From contig QAOA01007136.1 of the NCBI GenBank assembly GCA_003255065.1, positions 1 to 64,000 of the forward strand: DNA of 64,000 nt. The letters are read 5' to 3'. The position numbers and the translations under genes are program-made. Shown here one piece after another: positions 23,133 to 34,452 of this stretch (its first letter is position 1; every line of letters starts with the position of its first letter). The DNA comes from Cercis canadensis (lineage: Eukaryota; Streptophyta; Magnoliopsida; Fabales; Fabaceae). The notes under the pieces are model-generated. The model did no database searches. It was not told the DNA's origin and saw only the letters and a program-made list of their open reading frames with translations.

Positions 23133-24011
23133 TTGTGGTTTCAGATTATATAATCATTATAGAGTGGCGTGCTTCAAATCCCCATAGCTTCACACGAGGT
23201 TGGCTGTTTTCTTTTCTTCCATGGTGAACTTGCATTTCTCATCTAATAGAAGAGTATGTGATGAATTCTCTTGAAGTAAATTTAAATGGTTGATGAGGAA
23301 TAGGGTTCCTGCAATGGGAGTTTACAGAGAAAATATTAATCAAATGCTTCTCCATCCAAACACACTCTAAAACTCAAGAAGCCATAGTCTTTGTAGCTTT
23401 CCAAGAAACAGATGCAGCACATTATTCATAACATGCTTGGCAACACTTTCCATTCCATTTCACTAGTTAAGAGCCAAAGACTTGAGATATTAAACTTCCT
23501 TCAAAAAATTCAACTGTTGTTTCATCAAATCAACGTCACCTATGTATTGGGAAATTATTCATCTTACGAGAATACACATATCTTATTAAAACACAAAAGC
23601 GATGAAAAATTTTCATTGAGGTCATGGTGAATCCAAGGCTTAAGCAATTAAGAAGAAATTAGCTAGCTATTAGGAAAAAGATGAAAAAGAAAACTTCTTC
23701 GGCCTATAACACAAAAGTTGTCCACTGCTCAATAGTACAAAAAGGGTCTGAATATTGGAGTTATATTTCAAGAATTGCTATCCCACACTGCACATCTTCA
23801 ACTTGCATTGAATGAACGAGTGGCCATGATAACTTCATTGTGCTTTCATTTCTAAATTCCTTGGAGTTACCATGAGACCCCTCTACAATCCTCTGTCACA
23901 ACCTTTCCAAATATGCAAAATAGTTTAGGCATGGAATGCTCATGGAAGAAAAAGTTATATAATTTATGAAAGAACCTATATGTTATAAAGTACATGAATA
24001 ACAAGATATAA

Positions 24012-24610
24012 GAAAATATGTCAAATAAAAAATTTAACTTTTACCAAAAAATTGAGTTTGACATGCTTTTTTATATTGTATTATGTGTGACTTAATTATT
24101 TGATAAAAATACTAAAATTATTAAGTGAGTCATACTAAAATTTACCCAACTGAATAGGGATAACATTACTCCATTATAAATGCCAAATGTAACTCAACAA
24201 ACACCAATAAAAATCCACATACATCATTAACATCACATTGAGAAACTACCAAAAAAGCAAACTAACTTGGGAATGACCCAACATCACTAACCTATAAAGA
24301 AAGGATAAAATCTAGAGACAAAAATGGTCTTATTATCAACCATTACAAAGAATCTAACTTTTGAATAGTGAGAATTGATCAAATAAATAATTTCTTAAAC
24401 CTCACAATCTTTGTTATGGAAAACCTTATTATTGTGCTCTTTCCATATCCGCCAAAGCACAAAAGCTCATTTTGATGCCTAGAATGATGAAGAAAGGAGG
24501 AGAGACTGTTCCATCAATTCCTCCAAGAAAAAGTATCCAACGAGGTACGTAGATCAAAGCATCAATTTAGACTAAAACCGTACACATTGAGCCTTATAGG
24601 CATTCAACAA
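24012..24610. repeat. Dispersed duplicate X, copy 2
   Basis: Partner of 1682-2274, same orientation. It sits right after the end of the 6220-7035 homologous block, so it entered copy 2 of the tandem duplication or was already rearranged there. Confidence 0.78.
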
Positions 24611-25884
24611 ACACCTGCATAAAATGTTTCCTCATGATGCCTACCCACCTTACACTTGGTTCAATAGGTGCAACTATATCATTTTGTTTTTGTTTTTGTT
24701 CATGGAGGCTACATAATATAGGGGTAATATATTCATTCTGACCAAATAATTTATAGTTGAGTAATTCTGAAGTTGTTTTCAAGGTTTGTGAGTTATATGT
24801 TTAAATTCAGAGTTATTACCAAAAGTGCCAAAAAAAAAAAACATGTCCCTTCTAAAATTTCATCTCACCGAACTTAATGAAATTTAAACCAATAATAGCA
24901 CCACAAAGAGTCTTCCAAATAAATACACCGATTTAATTACTAGGAAGCTTAAGTAAACAACTTGAGTAGAACAACTTTGAAATTTGCGTGTTAGTTCTTG
25001 AGTAAACAACTTCGAAATAGAGGGAAGTTTCTTGTCTTGTTCACCAAAAAAGAGAGGGAAAATGGTGAGGAAATTTTGTGCTTGTGTTAAGCGCTTTTGC
25101 TTTAGAATATATGGCAGAAACTTTATGATTTAAATTGTAAGGAATCTGGAACGTTAAAGAATAAAAATGAAAAGTATTCTCAAGTTTCACTATTTAAAAA
25201 TAAAAAAAAGGCATTTAAGTGTTAAGGAAATTGAAGTTTTAAGTAAGTGTTGCAACAAGGATTAAATGACTAAAATACCCCTTGATGCTATGTCGATATT
25301 ATTCTTATATATGTGGTTATTATGTATAAAATATATGATTATTTTCTTTGGTATGTGATTATTATGTTTAAATATAAACAAAATAAATATATATATATAT
25401 ATATATATAATAACCACATAGTATTGAAGGGTGCTTTAGTTGTTTTTGCTATGTGGCAATTATTTAATTGGAACTCCAATTTCTTTAGCACTTAAGTGTC
25501 TTTTCTCCTTGATTTTAGAACGAAGAATAGTTTTACCAAGATAAAATAAGGCATACTATATTCTTTTAAACCTTAGCTACAAAAAAAAAAAACCTTGGAG
25601 TGAAATGTGAAAGGGATAAAATTTTCAAACAAGGGCTTGACGTATATGGTTATTATATATAAAATATTCTCTATCTTGTGTGGTTATATTTTATATAGTA
25701 TATATGTAATTATCATATTCAAATATAGAGAGAATAACCACGTAGGTTTAATGGAGTATTTTGATCGAGATAGGTCAAGCACCACTTAAATTTTTTTTTC
25801 CCTCTTGCAGTCCATGGTATTTTGTTTTAAGGTTTGGAAATTTAGAATAATTCTCCCAAATAATAACTTTCAAAGGTTGACTTT
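24611..25884. other. AT-rich DNA with a diverged TIR-flank duplicate, no gene
   Basis: Around 24979-25086 the sequence resembles 1240-1318, upstream of the TIR receptor exon. Two related AT-rich stretches near 25290-25430 and 25630-25760 share TGGTTATTAT and AATAACCACRTAG motifs in inverted arrangement, suggesting a small degenerate hairpin element. A (TA)n run lies at 25386-25409. No coding sequence is supported. Confidence 0.5.
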
Positions 25885-26311
25885 AATGAGAATACACATA
25901 TCCTATTAAAATACACAAACGATGAAAAATTTTAATTGAGGTGATGATGAATCCAAGATTCAAGCAACTAAGAAGAAATTAGCCAACTATTAGGAAAAGG
26001 ATAAAAAAGAAAACAACTTCAGCCTATACAACATATGAAGCTTAAATATACGTTTTAGAAATATTTATAGTTATATAGATTCTATGTATTATTAATTTAT
26101 CAGAATATGAACCTATAATATTAAAACTGTTCTACAATAATATTTTCATAAACTTTGTTTTTGTTCTCCAAAAACATTAAAGGAAACCCTGTTCATTGCA
26201 TGGGCAAAACACAAGTATGTGTATGAACTAGTTGATGGAAAAAATTTGAACATCTATATATATATATATATATACTCTCGACTTGCTTAATATTTTTTAA
26301 AAATTTCTACA

Positions 26312-27891
26312 TACATATATTGGCTTTTTTACCAAAATAATACTTTTTTATAAAATAAATATGAAAATAGGTTACTTTTCAAAATATTTACCAAAATGGG
26401 TCTATTTTTTTATGTCTAATATTCAAATATGCGTTTTCCTTAGAAAAACGCATATTTGAATATTAGGCACAAAACCCTTAATGCTTCCCTTTCACCCCTT
26501 TCTAAACCCTAAATCTCACATCCTCAACCTTAAATATTAAACCCTTAATCTTAAACTCAAATTTCAAACCCCAAATTCTTAACCCTAAACCCCAAACTCA
26601 AAATCCTAAATTCAAAACTTTAACCCCAAACTCAAAATCCTAAATTCAAAACCACAAACCACAAACCACAAACTCTAAACCCATACCTTAAACCCTAAAC
26701 TAAAAAAAACTTCAAATCTTAAACTCATAGCCCTAAACCCCAAACCAAAAAAAAACTCTAACTCTTAAATTTCAAACCCTAAATCCTAAACCCATAATCC
26801 AAATCCCTAAACCCTAAAGTCAAAAATAAAAATTCAACCCTAAATCCCACATCTTCAACCCTAAATCTCAAACCCTTAATCCAAATCCCAAACCTTAACT
26901 CCTAACCCTAAACTCAAATCCCTAAACCCAAATGCCGTTTTGACTCTTGAAACGATGAAATTTGCCTAAAATCAAGTGATACGATGCTCGATTTGTGCTC
27001 CATTTCTGCCATGATTTAGTGTAAAAGAAGTGAAAATTCATTGCATAAATGGAACACCCAAAGTTGACCAGAAAAGTCAACAATGTCTGTTTTTGACAAG
27101 AGTACACTTTTCCAAATGGAAACGGCCTTCTAAGCAAAATGCGAGCTTTGCCCAGCACGTCGCGTGATTTTAGCCAAATTCCATCATTTCGGGAGTTAAA
27201 ACAACATTCGAGTTTAGGGATTTGGGTTTAGGGTTAGGAGTTGGGGTTTGTGATTTAGATTTAAGATTAAAGGTTTGAGATTTGGGGTTGAAGATGTGAG
27301 GTTTAGGGTTGGATTTTTAGTTTTGATTTTAGGGTTTAGGGATTTGGATTATGAGTTTAGGATTTAAGGTTTGAAATTTAAGAGTTAGAGTTTTTTTTGT
27401 TTGGGGTTTAGGGTTAAGAGTTTAAGGTTTGAAGTTTTTTTTGAGTTTAGGATTTAGGATATGGGTTTAGAGTTCGGAGTTTGTGGTTTAAGGATTTGGG
27501 GTTAAGGTTTTAAATTTAAGATTTGGAGTTTTATTTTTGAGTTTGGGGTTTGGGGTTTAAAATTTGAGTTTAAGATTAAGGATTTAATATTTGAGGTTGA
27601 GGATGTGGGGTTTAAGGTTTGGGAAGGGGTGAAGGGAAAGCGTAAAAAGTTTTGTGCCTAATATTCAAATATGCATTTTTCTAAGGAAAACGCACATTCA
27701 AATATGCGTTTTTCAAATACGCGTTTTTTTTTTAAGGAAAACGCATATTCAAATACGCGTTTTCTTTAGAAAAACGCATATTTGAATATTAGACATAAAA
27801 AAAAGACACATCTTGATAAATATTTTGAAAAGTAACCTATTTTCGTATTTATTTTATAAAAAAGTATTATTTTGGTAACCCTACATATATT
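26312..27891. mobile_element. Fold-back / Mutator-like element with telomere-like repeats
   Basis: The element 26322-27881 (1560 bp) is flanked by a 10-bp direct repeat TACATATATT (26312-26321 and 27882-27891). Copy 1 of the tandem duplication has the uninterrupted site near 7708. Its arms are long inverted repeats: outer parts share ACCAAAATAATACTTTTTTA and AATAGGTTACTTTTCAAAAT, followed by AAACGCATATTTGAATATTA. The inner left arm (26470-26930) is full of degenerate AAACCCTAAA units and the inner right arm (27200-27620) of the complementary TTTAGGGTTT. The 9-10-bp target duplication and very long arms fit Mutator-like or fold-back elements. The unique centre (about 26930-27200) has a short minus-strand frame with no recognised domain, so the element is non-autonomous. 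Confidence 0.85.
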
Positions 27892-28097
27892 ACTAGAATA
27901 ATTATATCCACATATATACATGCATGTCATTCCTTTTTTTTTTTCTTTTATCTTACAAATAACCTTTTAATATATAATGGCAACTTATCATTATTCTCAT
28001 ATTTTAAATGAAAAAAAATGCTTAAAAATAAGATGGAAGTGGGCCTATATATGCTTTTAAATTAAAATGATATTCATTTTCTTTTTCTAGTATAGTA

Positions 28098-29066
28098 TAT
28101 ATAAAGAATATAAGTGTTTTATCAAAATTATCTTTTTGGAGAGATAAAGATGTAAAATACTAATGTGATTGCTAAGCTACACCCTAAACATAAGAAAGCA
28201 TTCAAAAGATATTGCAAATTCAGGTAGATAAAAGCAGGGTAGATGTGATGACTTACTGAGAAGGAATTTTATCCAAGTTTTCTTCGTTTTGCTTCTGCAT
28301 TTGATGTTACATATTCTCCCACAAACTCATCACAGCATTGATTGTCATCCTCAATCTCTCTTACTCTTTATCTGATGAGACTGCTGGAAGGGATCTCAAG
28401 TTATTATTTTGTCTTCGCTCATCCCTGGCTTTGCCCTATGCTTCCAAGTTTTCCTTAATTACATAACACACAGATCTACAGTTCCACACTTGCATACGTT
28501 CAGCAAAGTGTGAGCATGAAATAATAATTGAAGTTTGTTATATATATTCACCTCTTGGATGTTGCTGAATATTTCTATCATCACCACTCAACAATAAAAT
28601 AATTGAAGTTTGTTACGTTTGTGACATTCACTGGATTGCACTACTTGTAGGAAATTGGAAACAGTAAATTCAATAACTCAATAAGCAGTCAATGGATTAG
28701 CAAAAACAGAAAGCCAGTAGACACGTATTATCATATTTTGCAACATAAGAAACAGTATGCGTACAAATTTTCTTATGCAATATCCCACAGTCTGTGTAGC
28801 AAAATCTGAAGTCAACTGATGTGACTTACACTTCCTTCTATCCAATTAAGATTTTGCCACATACATATTGATTTTTGTTACAGAAAATATACCAAAAACA
28901 CCATTATGGATTACAACATAGATCACATACATTGTGGGCAAATCGATATGCAATAACTAGTGCTAAGAACAGCCTTTTCATTCACATACATCATAGGCAA
29001 ATATGCAATAACTAGTGTTATTGAACTGCATATTTATTTAAGGATAAGATAGAGGGGCCTACTAAG
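28098..29066. other. Intergenic DNA downstream of the BURP gene
   Basis: No gene, RNA or mobile element recognised. The 3' UTR and polyadenylation site of the minus-strand BURP gene should lie in the right-hand part. Confidence 0.45.
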
Positions 29067-30552
29067 TTAAATAGTCTTTTGGGGAATCCATATAACATTA
29101 TCTGCAGGACTAAAGTGGCAAACTGGAGCAGTTCCTGGCTTGATTTTGAGTGTTCGGAAGGCCAGATGGTCTACAGCCCAATCTGATGTGTCTGAGTGGC
29201 ACACAGCGGTTGCTTTGACTCTAGTTCCATCAGAACCTTCTAAGGGCACAAAATAAGCCCTAGTTGACCCACCTAGTTTATGACAATAAAAGACAACATA
29301 TGGGTAATGTGTCTGGTGGCATGCCATCACCTCATCTGATATCTTATTTACTCCCGGTGCTATTGTATATGTCTGCAACTGGGTTTCTTTCTCCACCTCA
29401 GTTGAGTAGGACTTCACATTTTTCCCAAGTTTGGAAGTGACGTAATCAACCATGGATTCCAATGAAGTTGCACAATGATTTTTCTCCCCTTTAGTTGTTG
29501 GAGGTTTTTCACAATGATTAATGGAACCTTTTATTATCTTAGCTTCCTTGGACCCAGGTTCAATAGAAAACATCTTCAATATCTCAGGCAATTTTTTTAA
29601 TGAAAATGGTATTGTATCCGCAACTTCACGAGGAATGAGGGCGGTGGAGTATGGGCTCTTTGTGAAGAGCATCTCCAATTTTTTTCCAGGATGCAAGTCG
29701 TTTTCAAAGAAGAACATGAACTTACAAGAATCATCACGCAAATGAGTCTCAACGGCATCACGCTGCCAGACAAGAAGTTGAGCTTTTGAGTCATCATGTA
29801 GTTGATTAGCAGCATGCCGCCAGTTAGAGAGTTGAAGGTTTGGATCATCATGCAGTTGATCAGTGATAGCAGCATGCCGCCAGTTAGAGAGTTGAAGGTT
29901 TGGATCATCATGCAGTTGATCAGTGATAGCAGCATGCCGCCAGATAAAGAGTTGAGCGTTTCGGTCATCATGCAGTTGATTAGCAGCATCCTGCCATCTA
30001 AGGAATGGAGAGTTTAGGTTATTATGCAGTTGATTAGCTGTGGCACGCCACAATAAAAGTTGAACGTTTGGGTCATCCCGCCAGAAAAAAAGTAGAGCTT
30101 TTGGGTCATCATAGATAGCCTTTCCCATGTTTCCTGTGATCACAAATACTATTCAAATTCAACCAATTATGTGAGAAAACTTGGAATCTATGACTCTCGG
30201 TTATTTGTTCAATATAACTATTAAAATTGCAAATAAGATTTTTCTCAAATTTCTATAGTAACCAGCGCTTAGTAGATCTTTGATGGCTTTTGGCATTGTA
30301 GTATTGGGAAGCATGGAATTCCAGTAAAGTTCAGGAGGTAAAGCAGCATCGATTGCCACCAGAGCAAGCTGCATTTCAATACAAAATCCAATAGTTTAGT
30401 TTATAATAACAGCAAGACAGCAACCACATGGAAATTTTCCAAATAAGGAAATGAAGAAGTCGAAGGTCTGAAGTTGACAAAAAAAAAATCTGGAAGTTGA
30501 AGCTCACAGTGAGATAAAAAAACATGGGTAGGACTCGGAGATGAAGCTTCAT
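29067..30552 (-). CDS. BURP-domain secreted protein, three exons, complete
   Basis: Exon 1 30508-30552, exon 2 30263-30368 and exon 3 29067-30133 join with GT-AG borders and consistent phase to give 405 residues. Residues 1-30 form a hydrophobic secretion signal (MKLHLRVLPMFFYLT then LALVAIDAALP). ELYWNSMLPNTTMPKAIKDL is the conserved short segment of BURP proteins. Residues of about 55-185 are imperfect 18-20-residue repeats with an NQLHDDP-QL--WRHA pattern. The C-terminal BURP domain begins FFFENDLHPGKK and has CEKPPTTKGEKNHCATSLES and the four Cys-His pairs (ACH, YCH, VCH, VCHF), ending near VIWIP. BURP proteins act in the cell wall or apoplast; subfamilies include RD22, BNM2, USP and PG1-beta. 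No frame lesion is seen. Two of the repeat units are identical at DNA level. Confidence 0.95.
29821..29940 (-). repeat. Perfect 60-bp tandem duplication in the BURP gene
   Basis: 29821-29880 and 29881-29940 are identical base for base. Each encodes one 20-residue module of the N-terminal repeat region in frame. Neighbouring modules are 54 bp and diverged, so this copy is recent or recently homogenised. Confidence 0.97.
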
Positions 30553-30651
30553 GTTGAAGCAACGAAGCAGCAAAATGCCAAGAGCTAATAAGGAAGAGAA
30601 AAGTGAGATTGAGATCGTGAGATGGAATAAAGAGGAAGGTGGCTTTCGGTA

Positions 30652-30660
30652 TTTATATAC
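30652..30660 (-). promoter_or_regulatory. TATA box of the BURP gene
   Basis: The minus strand reads TATATAAAT about 100 bp upstream of the chosen ATG, leaving room for a short 5' leader. It is the only good TATA match close upstream. Confidence 0.6.
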
Positions 30661-31254
30661 TCAGAAAAATTACACTCGCACTACATCTTGTTAGCAAAAC
30701 CTCATATTTTTTTAATCTTTAGTTAAATATGAGATATCTAGAAAAGGTTTTGCAAAATTCATTGAGAATTTTCATCTTGCACACTAATAAAGTCTAAAGT
30801 TTATACAAAATGGTTTGATTTATATATTGTCAATAATAAATGCTTTGTAAAAACTATCTTAATGATGATTTAAGTAATATTAGATTTTTTTATTGATTAA
30901 CTTTAATAAAACATGATAAAAACTGGTCAAAATAGAAAAAATATTTAATTAGAATCAATCATGACTTTTTATTTTATATTTTCATAATTTTTATAAGAAA
31001 AATGCATTTTTTAAATATAAAAATATTTTAAATTAAAATATGTAACTAATTTAAAAATATTAATATCTTAAATTTAACTTGTTATAAACTTGTCTTCTCA
31101 AGAAATAAGACGTGTAGTGTTGTTGCAATAGAATAATTTAACTGAGTTAACTTAACAAATACCATATAGAAAGTACTAGGCCTTTCATAATAAGGTGGCA
31201 ACAAAGCTACCATTTTCATTTTTGGAAAAATAGCACTACTCTAAGTGGGGTTCA

Positions 31255-31995
31255 AGTGAGATTATTTTGTAATTTTAGTGTTATTATAAAAAATTTAAAA
31301 AATTAAATTATTTAGTATATATTAAAATAATTAATTTTTTTTTTTAAAATACAAAAACAAAATGATGCTAAAAAGAAAGTCATAAATAGCAATTTGACTG
31401 AAATAATATATTTAGACAAACTAATTACATAAATGGAGCACTTGTCAAACTATTTACTTAAAATGGACACTTTAAATATTTTAGTAATATTTCAATAAGA
31501 GTTTCGTGTTCCCTTAGAATACGTTTTTGTTAAAAGTGTGTTCAATTAAGTCAAGCTTCTAGCAAAAGTGTGACCCAATTTTGGTAAAAGCGTGACCATT
31601 TTTGAGTTGTGTGTTCACTTTGAAAACATTTTTGGCAAAAACATATTCTCTTAAAACACGTTTTTCACAAAAGCGTGACCTAATTTTGATAAAAGTGTGA
31701 CCTATTCTTAACAAAAGCGTATTTAAATTCTTATTGAAATATTATTAAAATATTTAAAAATATCTATTTTGTATAAATAATTTAAAAAATGTCTCAATTA
31801 TATAAATAATTTATTCAAATATATTATTTGAGTCAACCGTCATAAACATATTTGAAAATCTCTCAAAATATGTTTTTTTACATCTTTTTAATATTTTTTC
31901 ATATTTAAATTTTACAAGAAATTAATTATTTTAATAAATACTGAATAATTTAATTTTTTAAAATTTTAACAATAACAAAAAACGAGTTTTATCTA
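31255..31995. mobile_element. Hairpin element (long imperfect inverted repeat)
   Basis: The left arm (about 31255-31495) and right arm (about 31730-31995) are inverted copies: for example AATTAAATTATTTAGTATAT on the left matches the reverse complement of the right, and AATATTTCAATAAGA faces TTCTTATTGAAATATT. The centre (31500-31730) repeats AAAAGCGTGACC and AAAGTGTGACC phrases. Outer arms resemble the 3680-3995 candidate. No transposase and no clear target duplication. Confidence 0.6.
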
Positions 31996-32141
31996 GACTT
32001 ATCAAACTGAATGAAAAAGTAGTACTACCCTTGCTAGGATAGGACCCACCCATAATAAATGCATTTTGTCACATAGCAGTATAGTGACCCGCAGAAATGA
32101 TTGCACGTCCATTATTATGTTTGATTGTGTTTTATAGTGTA

Positions 32142-32169
32142 CTAGTACTATTCCCGCGCGATGCGCGGG
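32142..32169 (-). terminator. Helitron 3' terminal hairpin and CTAG end
   Basis: On the minus strand CCCGCGC-ATC-GCGCGGG forms a perfect 7-bp GC stem with a 3-base loop, followed 8 bases later by CTAG and then T. This is the replication-termination structure defining Helitron 3' ends. Confidence 0.92.
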
Positions 32170-32540
32170 CCACTGCGGGAGGGACTCGAGAAGTAGATGT
32201 GAGATGAATTATTAGTGATCATGGAATCATAAATTATATAAATCAACCGTATATAATATATAAAGTGCGAATTTCATCCTTTGAATGATAATGCAATATA
32301 TTCCAAGCATCAATCATGAATCCATAGGTAAGTTAACAATGCATTAAACTAATGCAAGAATAAGAGAAAACTGTAATGTAATTACATATAATGTATAATT
32401 GGGATTGTTGCTGTTAGCTTCTACGTCGTAGTTCCCATGAACTTGCTCTGAAACTGTAATTGCAATATTGGTAAAATTATAATGTATGATATCAAATATA
32501 TTGTGTTTGTATGTGTATTAACGGGCATGATTTAATTAAG

Positions 32541-34297
32541 TTATGGTGTACATTTTTGTGTGATTTTGTTGAACACTTTTTTGTAGACAACATTTATAGT
32601 CCTTGTTGTAGAACTCCCATTTGTATCGATTGCCAAAACTTTGAGGCCGCTCCTTGTTCGAACCCTTGAGAAAGCTACATATAGTTGTCCATGACTGAAG
32701 ATTGGTTTTGGTAGATATAATCCAACATACGAAAGGGTTTGACCTTGACTTTTATTGATTGACATAGCAAAGCAAACTTGTAGGGTGAATTGTCTTCTCT
32801 GTAATTTAAAAGGCATTTTCTTGTCAGAGGATGTCAGGTTCATCCTTGGTATGAACACTTTTTCTCCAATGTTACTCCCAGAAATAACTTTTCCTTCTAG
32901 CACATATCTCCCAAGTTAGGTAATTATCAGTCTTGTTCCATTGCACAATCTATTTCGTTGATCTATGTTCCTTATTAACATGATAGGTACGCCCAGCTTT
33001 AGTACTAACCTGTGGTTTGGAAGGCCGGATGAGGTGATACCATTTAGGAATTCGGGTGTATGAATATCATCTAGTCCATTTCCCCACGATTTGCACCTAC
33101 TGTCCGAACTCAAATAAATCTTTTCATCACCAGGCAATAAAGAAACCATATAATCATTGATTTTTCTTACCACTTCCAATGTAGGGGCTAGTATAGTTTT
33201 TTCTTGGCAGTATGTTAGATCTTGCATCTTTATTAGGAATCCAGGATAAGTCGACTCCACAATATCATGAATTGGATCACCGCTACATCGTAGGGATAGG
33301 TCATCTGGTATCTGAATAATAGCTTCACCATCATTGGTATCTCCTGCTTCACCATCACCAACCTTCAATATCCAATTGGAGAACTCTCTCAGCTCAACTG
33401 TGTGGGGATCTACAGACCCTATTTCCAATCTCATGTTTTTGGTTAGGTTTAAAACCTGCACAAATTTGGGGAAAAAAATATATGAATAGTCATACTCTAC
33501 TAATGTTATACATAATGAATTTCAACCTGAGATTAGCACCTGAAAATGTTTCCATAGATAAGAAGAGTTGATAGTTGCAACAACAATATCTTGTCTACTT
33601 CCACTGGGTATAACTGGGAGTATTTGTCTAAAGTCCCCACCTAGTACCACAACTTTACCACCAAATGGCGTCTTTGCGGCTGCTGTATCTATATGCTTCA
33701 ATATATCTCTAAGGGTTCTATCCAATGCCTCAAAACAATGTTTATGCGTCATAGGGGCCTCATCCCAAATGATCAACTTTGTAGCAGCTAATAGTTCTGA
33801 CAGGGGCGTCCCTGGTTTTATGTTACAAAATGTATCCTCATTGACATTCAGAAGGATACAAAATCTGGAATGTGCTGTTCTACCACCAGGAAGGAGAAGT
33901 GATGCAATACCACTTGAGGCGACTGTCAGTACTATCTTACCATTAGAACGTAAAGCTGCAGTTAGTGTTCTGTAGACAAATGTTTTTCCGGTTCCACCAT
34001 AACCATAAAGAAAGAATTGACCACCATTCTTAGAAGAAACAGCTGACATGATTTTTGCAAAGACAGTCTTCTGCTCATCGGTAAGACTTGAGAATAATTT
34101 CATGTGCTCTTGTGTTAGCTTATCCCTATCATAGGCAGTCTCATAATGAATAAGTCTATTATCTTCATATAAATCACCAAAATCATTTGCCAATGGAATT
34201 GGTGGATAGTCACGCAAGCTCTTGCTATAATTTCGTAACAACTTCTCTATCTCTGCCAGTGTGTGTTCTTTAACCTCATCGTCACTCATGGATAGCC
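32541..34297 (-). pseudogene. Helitron PIF1-like helicase exons
   Basis: Exons 33540-34297 and 32541-33455 are separated by a GT-AG intron. The first has Walker A GYGGTGKTF (about 33984-34010), TVASSGIASLLLPGGRTAHS, Walker B LIIWDEAPM (about 33751-33777) and GGDFRQILPVIP. The second has VLNLTKNMRL, and after an in-frame TAA near 32914 the C-terminal motifs CFAMSINKSQGQTL and LYVAFSRVRTRSGLKVL. In plant Helitrons this SF1 helicase is fused to Rep and unwinds DNA during rolling-circle transposition. The stop inside the domain makes this copy a pseudogene. Confidence 0.93.
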
Positions 34298-34452
34298 CTG
34301 TGACAAAATTAGGTGTCAGAGTAATTATATTTGCATACTTTATTAGATAATATTTTGGTTTTGAAAAAATGCATCCTTATTTAAGTCGAATATATATTAG
34401 CAAATTCATATCGACATCAAATATATTTATTTCATAACATAATAAGTTTTAC

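Larger units (their letters stand above)
9900..23137 (+). mobile_element. Athila-like Ty3/gypsy retrotransposon, nested and decayed
   Basis: A full-length LTR retrotransposon of 13,228 bp (9905-23132) bounded by the 5-bp target duplication TTGTG (9900-9904 and 23133-23137); the tandem duplicate has the single TTGTG at 6220-6224. Order: 5' LTR, primer site for tRNA-Asp, gag, protease, reverse transcriptase, RNase H, integrase, an extra downstream ORF, a long non-coding stretch, polypurine tract and 3' LTR. Long LTRs, the tRNA-Asp primer site and the extra 3' ORF fit the Athila group. It is not autonomous: RT is split by a hAT-like insertion, in-frame stops lie at 11776, 12790, 13347, 17637, 18150 and 20020, and a frameshift lies near 12938. 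Confidence 0.95.
7919..28097. repeat. Tandem segmental duplication, copy 2, expanded by insertions
   Basis: Second copy of the 3.5-kb unit, stretched to about 20 kb. Its parts are 7919-9904, 23133-23955 and about 25885-28097. Insertions inside it are the SINE (9191-9373), the Athila-like element (9905-23132), a block at about 23956-25880 containing duplicate X and a third partial copy of a 120-bp segment (compare 6650, 23570 and 25890), and the fold-back element (26322-27881). Confidence 0.8.

Noticed and set aside
26922-27158. Possible small protein in the centre of the fold-back element
   Set aside because: No recognisable domain, minus-strand frame in a non-autonomous element; more likely chance.
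26470-27620. Interstitial telomere or chromosome fusion point
   Set aside because: The AAACCCTA-like units are degenerate and lie as opposed arms inside a bounded element with a target duplication, and the paralogous site is empty, so it is a transposon and not a fusion scar.
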